A DNA stretch of 64,000 bases, taken from NCBI RefSeq assembly GCF_947498005.1, contig NZ_CANMIW010000005.1:1-64000 (forward strand), written 5' to 3'. The translations under genes were made by a program, and so were the position numbers. This DNA comes from an uncultured Winogradskyella sp. Its GTDB lineage: Bacteria; Bacteroidota; Bacteroidia; Flavobacteriales; Flavobacteriaceae. The notes under the pieces are model-generated. The model had not been told where the DNA came from. It was given only the letters and a program-made list of their open reading frames with translations, and searched no databases. Numbering within the stretch: position 1 is the first letter of the stretch; each line of letters opens with the position of its first letter. Of the stretch, positions 8,287 to 17,561 are shown in pieces.

Positions 8287-8333
8287 ACTTCACACTTCAC
8301 ACTTCACACTTCACACTTCACACTTCACACTTC
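8287..8333. repeat. Heptamer tandem repeat (ACTTCAC)6.7
   Basis: Six perfect copies of ACTTCAC plus five bases. On the minus strand the unit is AGTGTGA, i.e. AGTNNNN. The array ends exactly on the stop codon of the ABC-F gene, in the spacer before the methyltransferase gene. Confidence 0.9.
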
Positions 8334-10195
8334 TATCCTTCTAATTTTTCAGACAATTCAAACCAACGCATTTCTTTTTCTTCAATGGTATCTATAATCA
8401 CTTGGAGTTTTGCGGAAAGTTTTCCTATTTCGTCTTGAGATAAATCTGGATTATTGAATTTAGATTCTAATGCTGTTTTATCTAATTCTAAGGACCTAAT
8501 TTTAGATTCTAAATTTTTGTATTCCTTTTGTTCATTATAATCTAGTTTATTAGCTTCGTTTTTCTTTATAGCTTTGGTGTTATCTGTTTTTTCTGTGTTT
8601 TCAATTTGCTTTGTTTGACTACTATCATAAGCTCTAAAATCTGAATAATTCCCAGGGAAATCATCTACAATACCTTGCCCTCTAAAGACAAACATGTGGT
8701 CTACAATTTTGTCCATAAAATAACGATCGTGAGAAACAACAAGCAACACTCCAGGGAAATCCATTAAGAAATCTTCAAGAACATTTAAGGTAACAATGTC
8801 TAAATCATTGGTAGGTTCATCTAATATTAATACATTAGGATTCTGAATTAATACGGTACATAAATACAAACGTTTTTGTTCGCCACCACTTAATTTTTCA
8901 ACAAAGTCCCATTGCTTTTTTCTATCAAACAGAAAACGTTCTAACAATTGCTGAGCGCTAATTTGTCTGCCTTTTGCTAGCGGAATATAGTCGCCAAATT
9001 CTTTAATAACATCGATTACTTTTTGGTTGGGTTTAGCTTTAATTCCGCCTTGTGTGTAATACCCAATCTTAACTGTTTCTCCTATGACTACTTTGCCACC
9101 ATCTGGCTGCATACTTTGAGTAAGGAGGTTTAAGAATGTAGATTTTCCGGTACCATTTTTACCAATAATACCAATACGTTCGCCTTTTTTAAAGGTATAT
9201 TCAAAACCATCTAAAATCGTTTTATCTTTAAATGATTTAGATACATTATGAAACTCAATAATTTTACTTCCTAGACGTTCCATATTTATTTCTAATTGCA
9301 CTTGGTGGTCGTTACGACGTTTGTGTGCTTTAGATTTAATTTCAGAAAAATCGTCTATTCTACTTTTAGATTTTGTAGTACGTGCTTTGGGTTGGCGACG
9401 CATCCATTCTAGCTCTTTTTTAAAGAGTTGTTTTGCTTTGCCAACTTCGGTAGCTTCATTTTCAATTCTGGCTTCTCTTTTTTCCAAATAATAGGAGTAA
9501 TTACCTTTGTAGGTGTATAGTTGGCCTTGGTCTAATTCTATTATTTCGTTACAAACGCGTTCTAAAAAATAACGATCGTGCGTTACCATGAAAAGCGTCT
9601 GCTGTGTTTTAGCAAAGTAATCCTCTAACCATTCTATCATTTCTAAATCGAGATGATTGGTAGGTTCATCTAAAATTAAAATATCGGGTTTACTTAAAAG
9701 CGCTTGTGCTAATGCTAAACGTTTTTTTTGGCCACCAGAAAGCGTTTTTACTTTAAGCGTTAAATCATCTAGTTTTAGTTGAGATAGCGTTTGTTGGTAT
9801 TGTGTTTCAAATTCCCACGCATTGTTTCTATCCATAGCTTCAAATGCTTTTTGATAAGCATCTGTATCTTCCGGATTTTTTAGGGCGTGTTCATAAGCTT
9901 CAATAACCTTAAGAATGGGAATGTCTGAAGCAAATATTGTTTCATCGAGTGTTAGATTTGGGTCTAAATCTGGTTCTTGGTCTAAGAATGCTAACCTTAG
10001 CCCTTTTCTAACTACAATTTGCCCATTGTCTGGAGCATCTTTTCCTGCTAGAATATTTAGAATAGACGTTTTGCCACTGCCGTTTTTAGCTACAAAAGCA
10101 ATTTTCTGATCTTTATGAATGCTAAATGATAAATCTTTAAAGAGTACAAGCTCTCCAAATGATTTTGATATGTTTTCTACGTTGAGATAATTCAA
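8333..10195 (-). CDS. ABC-F family ATPase, Uup-like
   Basis: A soluble protein with two ABC domains and no membrane part, of the ABC-F group that acts on ribosomes or, for Uup, on branched DNA and ribosome assembly. The first Walker A is KNGSGKTS (about 37-44), the second GKNGTGKST (about 340), each with LSGG signatures (LSGGQKKRLALAQAL; LSGGEQKRLYLCTVL) and DEPTN Walker B motifs. The linker between them is charged. The C-terminal extension (about 540-620) is a predicted coiled coil (NEQKEYKNLESKIRSLE onward), which favours Uup over EttA. Length 620 is normal. It is divergent from the polysaccharide operon. Confidence 0.92.
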   Translation of the reverse strand: MNYLNVENISKSFGELVLFKDLSFSIHKDQKIAFVAKNGSGKTSILNILAGKDAPDNGQIVVRKGLRLAFLDQEPDLDPNLTLDETIFASDIPILKVIEAYEHALKNPEDTDAYQKAFEAMDRNNAWEFETQYQQTLSQLKLDDLTLKVKTLSGGQKKRLALAQALLSKPDILILDEPTNHLDLEMIEWLEDYFAKTQQTLFMVTHDRYFLERVCNEIIELDQGQLYTYKGNYSYYLEKREARIENEATEVGKAKQLFKKELEWMRRQPKARTTKSKSRIDDFSEIKSKAHKRRNDHQVQLEINMERLGSKIIEFHNVSKSFKDKTILDGFEYTFKKGERIGIIGKNGTGKSTFLNLLTQSMQPDGGKVVIGETVKIGYYTQGGIKAKPNQKVIDVIKEFGDYIPLAKGRQISAQQLLERFLFDRKKQWDFVEKLSGGEQKRLYLCTVLIQNPNVLILDEPTNDLDIVTLNVLEDFLMDFPGVLLVVSHDRYFMDKIVDHMFVFRGQGIVDDFPGNYSDFRAYDSSQTKQIENTEKTDNTKAIKKNEANKLDYNEQKEYKNLESKIRSLELDKTALESKFNNPDLSQDEIGKLSAKLQVIIDTIEEKEMRWFELSEKLEG

Positions 10196-10229
10196 ACTTA
10201 AATTTTTTAAAATGGAATAAAACCAAAAA

Positions 10230-10237
10230 CAAAAGTA
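10230..10237 (-). promoter_or_regulatory. Putative -7 box of the ABC-F gene
   Basis: The minus strand reads TACTTTTG, a perfect TAnnTTTG box, 34 bp before the ABC-F start codon. It lies 6 bp from the -33 box of the divergent polysaccharide promoter, so the two promoters overlap and may compete. Confidence 0.4.
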
Positions 10238-10242
10238 ATTGT

Positions 10243-10272
10243 TTTGTTATTACTATTGATACATTATATTTG
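10243..10272 (+). promoter_or_regulatory. Main promoter of the polysaccharide operon
   Basis: TTTG (10243-10246) and TATATTTG (10265-10272) are 18 bp apart, a full match to the Bacteroidota sigma-A consensus. The start codon of the wza-like gene follows 22 bp after the -7 box. Confidence 0.75.
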
Positions 10273-10294
10273 TCTTTAAAGATCTATTGAACCT

Positions 10295-11095
10295 ATGAAG
10301 CGCTTTAAGCTTTTAATTATTTTATTGAGTTGTGTAATTGTTTCTTCTTGTATCCCTCACAAGGACACAATTTATTTACAAAACAAGGAAGATTCTGCAA
10401 ACGATTCTATTCCTTATAATTTAGCTGAAATTCAAAAGCCTTACCGTATTCAGGTAAATGACATTTTGAATGTAAGAGTTAAAGCGTTAGATCAGCAAAC
10501 GGTATCTATTTTAAATCCAACAGGAGAAGGAAGTCTAAATGCAAGTAGTGCAGAGCGTGCTTATTTTGATGGTTTTACAGTAGATGTCCATGGTAATATC
10601 AGAATTCCAACTTTAGGTTATCTCAACGTTTTAGGATTTACGACTGAAGAAATTGAGAACAAAATAGAAGAAAAATTACTTAAAGAGCAATTTAAGGAAA
10701 CGGCCAATATCTTTGTTACAGTAAAATTGGCAGGATTAAGATTTACCGCAAATGGTGAAGTAGGTGCACCAGGAAGTAAAGTTTTGTTCACAGAACGCGT
10801 TAATATTTTTGAAGCTATTGCTAATGTTGGAGAAATACCAGTAACAGGTGATAAAAAGGATGTGTTAATAATTAGGCAATATCCACAAGGTCAAAAAATA
10901 CATCATTTAGATTTAACTGACTTAAAGGTAATGCAATCTCCTTATTATTATATTCAACCCAATGATATTATTTATGTCAAGCCTTTAAGACAAAAGTCTA
11001 TAGGTACTGGAGAAACTGCAGTCTCTAGTATTGCAACAATAGCTTCTATTCTTTCGTTACTAACCACAGGAGTCTTACTTTTTTCACGTTTATAA
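10295..11095 (+). CDS. Wza-type polysaccharide export lipoprotein
   Basis: Outer-membrane export channel component of the OPX family. The 266-residue product has a lipoprotein signal with the lipobox VSSC (Cys19), a Poly_export domain (about 50-140, beginning YRIQVNDILNVRV), an SLBB-like domain (about 148-230, GEVGAPGSKVLFTERVNIFEAIA) and a hydrophobic C-terminal helix (about 243-262). It is shorter than E. coli Wza (379 residues), as usual in Flavobacteriia. It is the first gene of the 36-kb plus-strand cluster and lies 6 bp before the Wzc-type kinase that would be its partner. Confidence 0.92.
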   Translation: MKRFKLLIILLSCVIVSSCIPHKDTIYLQNKEDSANDSIPYNLAEIQKPYRIQVNDILNVRVKALDQQTVSILNPTGEGSLNASSAERAYFDGFTVDVHGNIRIPTLGYLNVLGFTTEEIENKIEEKLLKEQFKETANIFVTVKLAGLRFTANGEVGAPGSKVLFTERVNIFEAIANVGEIPVTGDKKDVLIIRQYPQGQKIHHLDLTDLKVMQSPYYYIQPNDIIYVKPLRQKSIGTGETAVSSIATIASILSLLTTGVLLFSRL

Positions 11096-11101
11096 AATTA
11101 T

Positions 11102-13573
11102 ATGGGAAATTACGACGAAATAGAAGAAGCGGAATCGCATAGTATAAGTTTTGACTTTAGAGGTTATTTATTTAAGGTTTTAAATCTATGGAAGTTTGTA
11201 TTGGTATGCATTGGTGCCGCTTTACTGATTGCGTATTTTATAAATGTAAGAAAGCAAAACGTCTATAAGTTAGACTCATTAATTTCTGTAGATAATGATC
11301 AGAATCCTTTCTTTACAGCAAATACAAGTATCTCTTTTAATTGGGGAGGCGTTTCTGGTAAGGTAGGTAAAATAATGACAGCTATTAAAACCAGAAGTCA
11401 TAACGAGAAGGTTGTAGATTCTCTTCAATATTATATGGATTTTATGGTGGAAGGGAAATATCGAAAAATTGATATTTACAAAAATGCACCTTTTGAGTTT
11501 AAGCTAGATAAAACTAAAAAGCAAGTATTAGGTTACCCTATCGGAATTCGGATTTTAAACGAAAATGAATACGAGGTATTTACAGAGTATGAAGGTACAA
11601 GTGCTAACGCCCAACAATATGCCACAAAATTAGTTACTAGGACAAAAATGCCAGAAGGTATTTATACAAAAACCTTTAAAAACGGAGAGACTGTTGCATT
11701 ACCATTTCTTAACGGACAGCTGATTTTTAAAAAAGGATATGATATTAAGCCAGGATCTGAGTATTTTATAAGATTTAGCAATTTTGACGGTGTTGTAAAT
11801 TCATATAAATCAAAAATAATAATCGGAACATTTTCGGCAACATCACCTTCAATTTTAAGATTACAACTGGCTGGTAATAATAAAGATAAGATTGTAGATT
11901 ATCTCAATGCAACTTCTGCAATTTTAAGTAAAACTGAGTTAGAACGAAAAAATTTATACGCAACAAATACGATTAAATTCATAGACAGTAGTTTGGCCGC
12001 TGTAAATACAAATCTCAAGGATATTACCGATGAGATGAATAAGTTTAGAAAAGAAAACAAGGTTTTTAATATTAGTGAAGAAATTACTCAGATATCAGAT
12101 CAATTAAGGGAGTTAGAGTTAACTAAGCAAGAAGAAGATTCAAAACTCGATTATTTGAATAATCTTGAAGTGTACTTAAACACAAAAACAGATTACACTA
12201 AAATTGCAGCACCAACAAGCGTTGGTATCAATGAAGGAAATATACTTAATAGTGTGTCTAAGATTGTAGCTTTAGCTGCAGAACGACAAAATTTAGAATA
12301 CACGACTAAAGAAGGTTCTGGGCTTTTTAAAGAAATTGATAGACGTATTAATTCAGAAAAAAATGTACTATTAGAAACGGTTGATGCTACTAAGAAAATT
12401 ACCTCCATTCAGATTTCAACAATAAATCGAAATATTGCCAATTTAGAATCTAAGCTAAGTGGATTACCTGAAGATGAGCAACAGTTCTTAAAGATTCAGA
12501 GAAAATTAGATATAAGTCAAGAGGCTTATAATATTTACATGGTAAAGAGGAGTGAAGCGGCTATTGTAAAAGCGGCTAATATTTCAGATTTATCAATTAT
12601 AGATGAAGCTAAAGATATTGGAGGTGGATTAATAGGTCCTAATAAATCATTGAACTATATGATGGGTTTAATGATGGGCTTCTTTATACCAATGTTATTA
12701 ATATTTATAGTGTATTTGTTAGATAACACCATTCATGGATCTGATGAGGTTACAAGAATGTCTAAAATTCCTATTTTAGGATTAATAGGGAAGTACAGAT
12801 ACAAGAACAATTTAGTAGCTTATGAAAAGCCGAAATCTGCTGTAGCAGAATCATTTAGAGCTATTAGGTCTAGTTTACAGTTTATATTTAAAAACCGAAC
12901 TACTGAAGAAAAGGCAAATACGTTAATGATTACGTCTTCTGTGAGTGGAGAAGGTAAAACCTTCACGTCGATTAATATAGCTACGGTTTATGCACTTTCG
13001 GGTAAAAAGACAATTTTACTGGGCTTAGATTTACGTAAGCCAAAAATATTTGATGATTTTAATATTACCAATGAAAAAGGTATTGTCAACTACCTTATTG
13101 GTGATGATGATTTAGAGCAAGTTATTACACATACACATATTGAAAATTTAGATTTAATTCCTTCAGGGCCAATTCCACCAAACCCTTCAGAGTTATTAAT
13201 GAGTAATAAGTTAAAAGACCTTATTAATCAGCTAAAACTAGAGTACGATATGATTGTTTTAGATACACCACCATTGGGATTAGTGACTGATGCATTAGAA
13301 TTAGTGCAATATGCAGATGCTACTATCTTTATGGTGCGCTTAGATTATACTAAGAAAGGTATGTTACAGTTAGTGAATGCTAAACATAGAACAGGCGAGC
13401 TCAAAAATGTTAGTTTTGTGTTGAACTTTTATAAGCATAAGAGTAATTACAATTATGGCTACGGATATGGTTATGGCTACGGTTATGGTTACGGTGTATA
13501 CGGCAATGCGTATCATGAAAAGGATGAAAATTCTTTATGGAAAAAAGTTAAGAGACTTCTTAAAAAAATATAA
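11102..13573 (+). CDS. Wzc-type polysaccharide co-polymerase and tyrosine kinase
   Basis: A Wzz domain fused to a BY-kinase that controls chain length and export. Transmembrane helices lie at about 31-47 and 517-540, with a long coiled-coil periplasmic part between. The kinase has Walker A SSVSGEGKT (612-620), the Walker A' segment LLGLDLRKPKIFDDF and Walker B MIVLDTPPLG. The C-terminal autophosphorylation tail (about 783-802) alternates Gly and Tyr with about ten tyrosines. Length 823 is in the family range. The tail is encoded by a short near-repeat (ggttatggctac), so its tyrosine number could change by slippage. Confidence 0.95.
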   Translation: MGNYDEIEEAESHSISFDFRGYLFKVLNLWKFVLVCIGAALLIAYFINVRKQNVYKLDSLISVDNDQNPFFTANTSISFNWGGVSGKVGKIMTAIKTRSHNEKVVDSLQYYMDFMVEGKYRKIDIYKNAPFEFKLDKTKKQVLGYPIGIRILNENEYEVFTEYEGTSANAQQYATKLVTRTKMPEGIYTKTFKNGETVALPFLNGQLIFKKGYDIKPGSEYFIRFSNFDGVVNSYKSKIIIGTFSATSPSILRLQLAGNNKDKIVDYLNATSAILSKTELERKNLYATNTIKFIDSSLAAVNTNLKDITDEMNKFRKENKVFNISEEITQISDQLRELELTKQEEDSKLDYLNNLEVYLNTKTDYTKIAAPTSVGINEGNILNSVSKIVALAAERQNLEYTTKEGSGLFKEIDRRINSEKNVLLETVDATKKITSIQISTINRNIANLESKLSGLPEDEQQFLKIQRKLDISQEAYNIYMVKRSEAAIVKAANISDLSIIDEAKDIGGGLIGPNKSLNYMMGLMMGFFIPMLLIFIVYLLDNTIHGSDEVTRMSKIPILGLIGKYRYKNNLVAYEKPKSAVAESFRAIRSSLQFIFKNRTTEEKANTLMITSSVSGEGKTFTSINIATVYALSGKKTILLGLDLRKPKIFDDFNITNEKGIVNYLIGDDDLEQVITHTHIENLDLIPSGPIPPNPSELLMSNKLKDLINQLKLEYDMIVLDTPPLGLVTDALELVQYADATIFMVRLDYTKKGMLQLVNAKHRTGELKNVSFVLNFYKHKSNYNYGYGYGYGYGYGYGVYGNAYHEKDENSLWKKVKRLLKKI

Positions 13574-13591
13574 TTCTTTAATCTTTAAATT

Positions 13592-14182
13592 GTGATCACG
13601 AAAAGTCAACTTAAAATCAAACGAGGATTTGATCTTTTGGTTGTAATTGTTGTCTTGCCATTTTTGTTTATTCCTATTTGGGTTCTGGTGTGTATCGCTT
13701 CAATCGATACAAAACGTTTCGGGATTTACAGTCAGTATAGAATTGGCCAACACGGAAAGCCCTTCAAAATTTATAAAATTAGAACTTTAAGGGACGGAAA
13801 TCATCAATTAGGACATCTAAATGATTACGCTTCTAATGTTGGGAAATTTTTGAGAAAAACAAAGTTAAATGAGTTGCCTCAACTATTTAATGTTTTAATT
13901 GGAGATATGAGTTTGGTTGGTCCAAGACCTGATTTGCAAGGATTTGCAGATGAATTAAAAGGGGAAGATAGAATAATTTTGAAAGTAAAACCAGGAATTA
14001 CTGGTCCTGCAACATTGAAATATAAACACGAAGAAAGGGTATTAGAACGTCAAAAGGACCCAATACGCTACAATAGAACGATTATTTGGGTAGATAAAGT
14101 GAAAATCAACAAAAAGTATGTTGAGAATTACAGTTTTTACTTAGATTTGACACTCATTTTAAAATCTACTTTAAACAAATGA
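13592..14182 (+). CDS. Initiating phosphoglycosyltransferase, small monotopic type
   Basis: Transfers a sugar-1-phosphate to undecaprenyl phosphate at the inner membrane to start a glycan repeat (bacterial sugar transferase family, PglC-like monoPGT). One hydrophobic segment (about 13-35) is followed by the catalytic domain with YSQYRIGQHGKPFKIYKIRT, KTKLNELPQLFNVLIGDMSLVGPRPD and KPGITGPATLKYK. It begins with GTG. At 196 residues it is the minimal form, unlike the 464-residue enzyme at 45156-46550. Its stop codon overlaps the next start by ATGA. Confidence 0.92.
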   Translation: MITKSQLKIKRGFDLLVVIVVLPFLFIPIWVLVCIASIDTKRFGIYSQYRIGQHGKPFKIYKIRTLRDGNHQLGHLNDYASNVGKFLRKTKLNELPQLFNVLIGDMSLVGPRPDLQGFADELKGEDRIILKVKPGITGPATLKYKHEERVLERQKDPIRYNRTIIWVDKVKINKKYVENYSFYLDLTLILKSTLNK

Positions 14183-15474
14183 CACATTCAGAAGACAAAA
14201 TTGCAATCATAGGATTAGGTTACGTCGGTTTACCCCTTGCCGTAGAGTTTGCCAAAAAATTCTTTGTAGTTGGTTTCGATATTAATAAACAGCGAATCAG
14301 CGAATTAAATAATGGTATCGATAAAACTTTAGAAGTTGAAAACGATAACTTAAAATCTGTGTTAACAACAGATTTAAATGCAGAGAAAGGATTGTATATT
14401 ACTGATGATTTAGATGCATTGGGTACAACTAATTATTATATAATCACTGTGCCAACACCAACAGATGCATTAAATAAGCCAGTGTTTACGCCGTTAATAA
14501 AAGCGAGTGAAACAGTAGGTAAAGTGTTAAACGAAGGTGATATTGTAGTATATGAATCTACAGTATATCCAGGTGCAACTGAAGATATTTGTATTCCGGT
14601 ATTAGAGAAAACTTCAGGATTAGTATATAATAAAGATTTTTATGCTGGTTATTCTCCAGAAAGAATCAATCCAGGTGATAAAGAGCATACCGTAACTAAG
14701 ATTTTAAAAGTAACCTCTGGTTCTACACCAGAAGTAGCAGTTAAAGTTGATGAACTTTATAAAAAGGTAATTGTAGCAGGTACACATTTAGCACCAAGTA
14801 TAAAGGTTGCTGAAGCTGCTAAGGTGATTGAGAATTCTCAAAGAGATATAAATATTGCTTTTGTGAATGAATTATCTAAGATTTTTAGATTATTAGATAT
14901 TGATACTAAAGCGGTTTTAGAAGCAGCAGGTACAAAATGGAACTTTTTAAAGTTTTCACCAGGTTTAGTTGGTGGTCATTGTATTGGTGTAGACCCTTAT
15001 TATTTAGCTCAAAAAGCCATTGAAACAGGTTATAATCCTGAAATTATTTTAGCAGGTCGTAAAATGAATGACAGCATGGGTGGCTATGTTGCTACAGAAA
15101 CTGTAAAAATGATGATTAACAAAGGCGCAACCATTAAAGGTTCTAAAGCCCTTGTATTAGGAATTACATTTAAAGAAAACTGTCCAGATATTAGAAACTC
15201 TCGAGTTATTGATATTATAGAGGAACTTCAAACATATCATGTAGATGTAGATGTTTACGATCCATGGGCTTCAGCTGAAGAAGTAAAACATGAATATAAC
15301 TTAGACTTAATTACCGACTTCGATAAATTAGGTACTTCGTATGATTCAATCATACTTGCGGTATCTCATAAAGAGTTTTTAGAATTAAAATTAGATAAAT
15401 TAAAATCGGATACAGGTGTTATTTTTGATGTAAAATCGTTACTTCCAATAGACACTGTAGACGCAAGATTATAA
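14179..15474 (+). CDS. UDP-N-acetyl-hexosamine 6-dehydrogenase (TviB/WbpO-like)
   Basis: An NAD-dependent enzyme of the UDP-glucose/GDP-mannose dehydrogenase family that oxidises C6 of UDP-GlcNAc or UDP-GalNAc to the uronic acid in two steps. The Rossmann motif is GLGYVG (12-17), the catalytic cysteine is Cys268 in GGHCIGVDPYYLA, and the C-terminal UDP-binding domain follows (about 310-431). Its overall sequence resembles the TviB/WbpO branch. The next gene is a matching TviC/WbpP-like epimerase, 4 bp away, which supports UDP-GalNAcA as product. Confidence 0.9.
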   Translation: MTHSEDKIAIIGLGYVGLPLAVEFAKKFFVVGFDINKQRISELNNGIDKTLEVENDNLKSVLTTDLNAEKGLYITDDLDALGTTNYYIITVPTPTDALNKPVFTPLIKASETVGKVLNEGDIVVYESTVYPGATEDICIPVLEKTSGLVYNKDFYAGYSPERINPGDKEHTVTKILKVTSGSTPEVAVKVDELYKKVIVAGTHLAPSIKVAEAAKVIENSQRDINIAFVNELSKIFRLLDIDTKAVLEAAGTKWNFLKFSPGLVGGHCIGVDPYYLAQKAIETGYNPEIILAGRKMNDSMGGYVATETVKMMINKGATIKGSKALVLGITFKENCPDIRNSRVIDIIEELQTYHVDVDVYDPWASAEEVKHEYNLDLITDFDKLGTSYDSIILAVSHKEFLELKLDKLKSDTGVIFDVKSLLPIDTVDARL

Positions 15475-15478
15475 AAAA

Positions 15479-16459
15479 ATGTACTCAAATCCACATCACA
15501 CAACAGACCTATCTCAATTAAGTTTTTTAATAACTGGAGGTGGAGGCTTCATAGGCTCAAACCTAACAGAATACTTATTAAAATACAATGCTAAAAAAGT
15601 AAGAGTATTAGATAACTTTTCTAATGGTCATCGCGAAAATTTAGCAGAATTTATGGATAACCCTTCTTTTGAATTATTAGAAGGTGATATAAGAGATTTA
15701 GACACCTGTAAAAAAGCCATGGAAGGCATTGATTATGTCTCTCATCAAGCGGCTTTGGGCTCAGTGCCACGTTCTATAAACGATCCTGCAACAACGAACG
15801 AAGTTAATATTTCAGGATTTTTAAACATGATGATTGCTTTAAAAGATAGCCCAACGGTAAAACGTATGGTATACGCAGCATCAAGTTCTACCTATGGCGA
15901 TAGTAAATCTTTACCAAAAGTGGAAGATACTATTGGTAAGCCTTTGTCGCCTTACGCCGTAACAAAGTATGTAAATGAATTATATGCAGATGTTTTTGGA
16001 ACGACGTATGATACTGATGTTATTGGTTTAAGATATTTCAATGTGTTTGGGCCAAAACAGAGTCCAAGTGGTGCATATGCAGCTGTAATTCCTTTGTTTA
16101 TGCAAGCTCTAAAGGACAATGTGCCTTCAAAGATCAATGGCGATGGTGAGCAAACAAGAGATTTTACATTTATTGATAATGTAGTACAAGCCAATGTAAA
16201 AGGATTTTTTGCATCAAAAGACGCTAAGAACGAAGTTTTTAATGTGGCTTGTGGTGAACGTATTACTATTAACTATTTGTGGGAATCGTTAAGGATTGCT
16301 GCAAACTCAGATTTAAAAGCTATTTACGGACCTACTAGACAAGGTGATGTTAGGGATTCCTTAGCAAATATCTCAAAAGCAGAAAACCTTTTAGGATATA
16401 AACCAAAATATACAGTAAGAGAAGGACTTAAGATTACTTGGGATAGTTTCGATTCATAG
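15479..16459 (+). CDS. UDP-HexNAc/HexNAcA C4-epimerase (TviC/WbpP-like)
   Basis: A short-chain dehydrogenase-fold epimerase that inverts C4 of UDP-GlcNAc or UDP-GlcNAcA. It has the NAD motif GGGGFIGSN (20-28), the catalytic serine region AASSSTYGD and YAVTK (Tyr159, Lys163), and the WbpP-like hexosamine-binding part. The 326-residue length is normal. With the preceding dehydrogenase it would provide UDP-GalNAcA, as TviB/TviC do for Vi antigen. It is the last gene before a strong terminator. Confidence 0.9.
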   Translation: MYSNPHHTTDLSQLSFLITGGGGFIGSNLTEYLLKYNAKKVRVLDNFSNGHRENLAEFMDNPSFELLEGDIRDLDTCKKAMEGIDYVSHQAALGSVPRSINDPATTNEVNISGFLNMMIALKDSPTVKRMVYAASSSTYGDSKSLPKVEDTIGKPLSPYAVTKYVNELYADVFGTTYDTDVIGLRYFNVFGPKQSPSGAYAAVIPLFMQALKDNVPSKINGDGEQTRDFTFIDNVVQANVKGFFASKDAKNEVFNVACGERITINYLWESLRIAANSDLKAIYGPTRQGDVRDSLANISKAENLLGYKPKYTVREGLKITWDSFDS

Positions 16460-16483
16460 TCTTTTCTAAATAAATTTTATAAT

Positions 16484-16530
16484 GGGATGATTGTACACTA
16501 GTCAATAGTGATCAATGATCCCTTTTTTTT
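16484..16530 (+). terminator. Internal terminator of the polysaccharide cluster
   Basis: GGGATGATTG (16484-16493) pairs with CAATGATCCC (16513-16522) with one mismatch. An inner stem CACTA/TAGTG (16496-16510) sits within it, and eight T follow (16523-16530). This cuts off the five-gene head of the cluster from the rest. Confidence 0.8.
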
Positions 16531-16610
16531 AGTGTAGGATTGCTAATCCTCTCTGATAATTTTGGTAAAAAATTAATACTACGTTTTAGCTAGCATCGGT
16601 TGTTATAATT

Positions 16611-16641
16611 TTTCCGTATTTCTTTAGAATTATTATCTTTA
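16611..16641 (+). promoter_or_regulatory. Second promoter of the polysaccharide cluster
   Basis: TTTC (16611-16614) and TATCTTTA (16634-16641) are exactly 19 bp apart; each differs at one position from the consensus. It lies 80 bp after the internal terminator and 23 bp before the wzm-like start. Confidence 0.55.
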
Positions 16642-16654
16642 CCTAACTAAAAAT

Positions 16655-16672
16655 ATGATGCAAATTGAGTAA
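16655..16672 (+). other. Five-codon mini-ORF overlapping a TTG start
   Basis: ATGATGCAAATTGAGTAA encodes MMQIE. Its last codons overlap, in another frame, the TTG start (16665) of the wzm-like gene. It would be among the first ATGs of the mRNA from the promoter at 16611-16641. It could couple or limit translation of the exporter gene; it may also be chance. Confidence 0.3.
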
Positions 16673-17528
16673 GCTAGAAGATGATGATTGGTTGTATACA
16701 ATTTCATCTAAACGAAAATTAATTGACTTTAATTTCAAAGAAATTTGGAATTACAGAGATCTGTTGGTGCTCTTTGTAAAAAGAGATGTTGTTACCGTTT
16801 ATAAACAGACCATTTTAGGACCGCTTTGGTATCTTATTCAACCCTTATTCACCGCACTTACTTTTACCTTAATCTTTAATAAGGTGGCCAATATTGAGAC
16901 AGGTACAGTGCCTCCTTTTCTTTTCAATTTAGCAGGTGTTTCAATTTGGAATTATTTTAATACCTGTTTAACGTCAACGAGTGATACTTTTACAACTAAT
17001 TCGGCTATTTTCGGAAAAGTATATTTCCCTCGTGTTATTGTTCCCTTATCCATTATTATTTCTAATTTACTAAAATTTGGTATTCAGTTATTCATTTTTA
17101 TAGCATTTTATGTGTTTTATAAATTTAGTGGAGCAGCGATAAACCTTGATAGTACTGTGATATTTTTTCCAGTATTAGTTATCTTAATGGGTATGATGGG
17201 TTTAGGATTAGGAATGATTATTTCTAGTCTTGTTACGAAATATCGTGATTTAAAATTTTTAGTAAGTTTTGGAGTGCAATTACTAATGTACGTTTCTGCC
17301 GTAATGTATCCATTGGCTCTTATAAAAGAGGAAATGCCTAAAGTTTCATGGATAGTGGAGTATAACCCTTTGGCGTATATAATTGAAACTGCAAGATATA
17401 TGCTTCTTGGTACAGGCACGTTTAGTTGGTTTGGGATTATTTACACGGTAATCGTAACTGTAATCGTGTTTTTATTAGGAATCATTATCTTTAACCGAAC
17501 CGAAAAAACATTTATCGATACAGTATAA
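16665..17528 (+). CDS. wzm: Wzm-type polysaccharide ABC exporter permease
   Basis: Inner-membrane channel subunit of an ABC-2 exporter for lipid-linked glycans. The 287-residue product has an N-terminal amphipathic part (NFKEIWNYRDLLVLFVKRDVVTVYKQT, shown here by position 26-52) and six hydrophobic helices. GPLWYLIQPLF and YNPLAYIIETARYMLLG are family signatures. The start is TTG: no in-frame ATG exists nearby, and MSK...DDDWLYTISSKRKL is the usual N terminus of flavobacterial relatives. The ATPase partner lies 33 bp downstream. The start choice is based on family knowledge. Confidence 0.93.
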   Translation: MSKLEDDDWLYTISSKRKLIDFNFKEIWNYRDLLVLFVKRDVVTVYKQTILGPLWYLIQPLFTALTFTLIFNKVANIETGTVPPFLFNLAGVSIWNYFNTCLTSTSDTFTTNSAIFGKVYFPRVIVPLSIIISNLLKFGIQLFIFIAFYVFYKFSGAAINLDSTVIFFPVLVILMGMMGLGLGMIISSLVTKYRDLKFLVSFGVQLLMYVSAVMYPLALIKEEMPKVSWIVEYNPLAYIIETARYMLLGTGTFSWFGIIYTVIVTVIVFLLGIIIFNRTEKTFIDTV

Positions 17529-17561
17529 ATTCTTGTTATTTAAATTTGATTAAAAAGCCAT

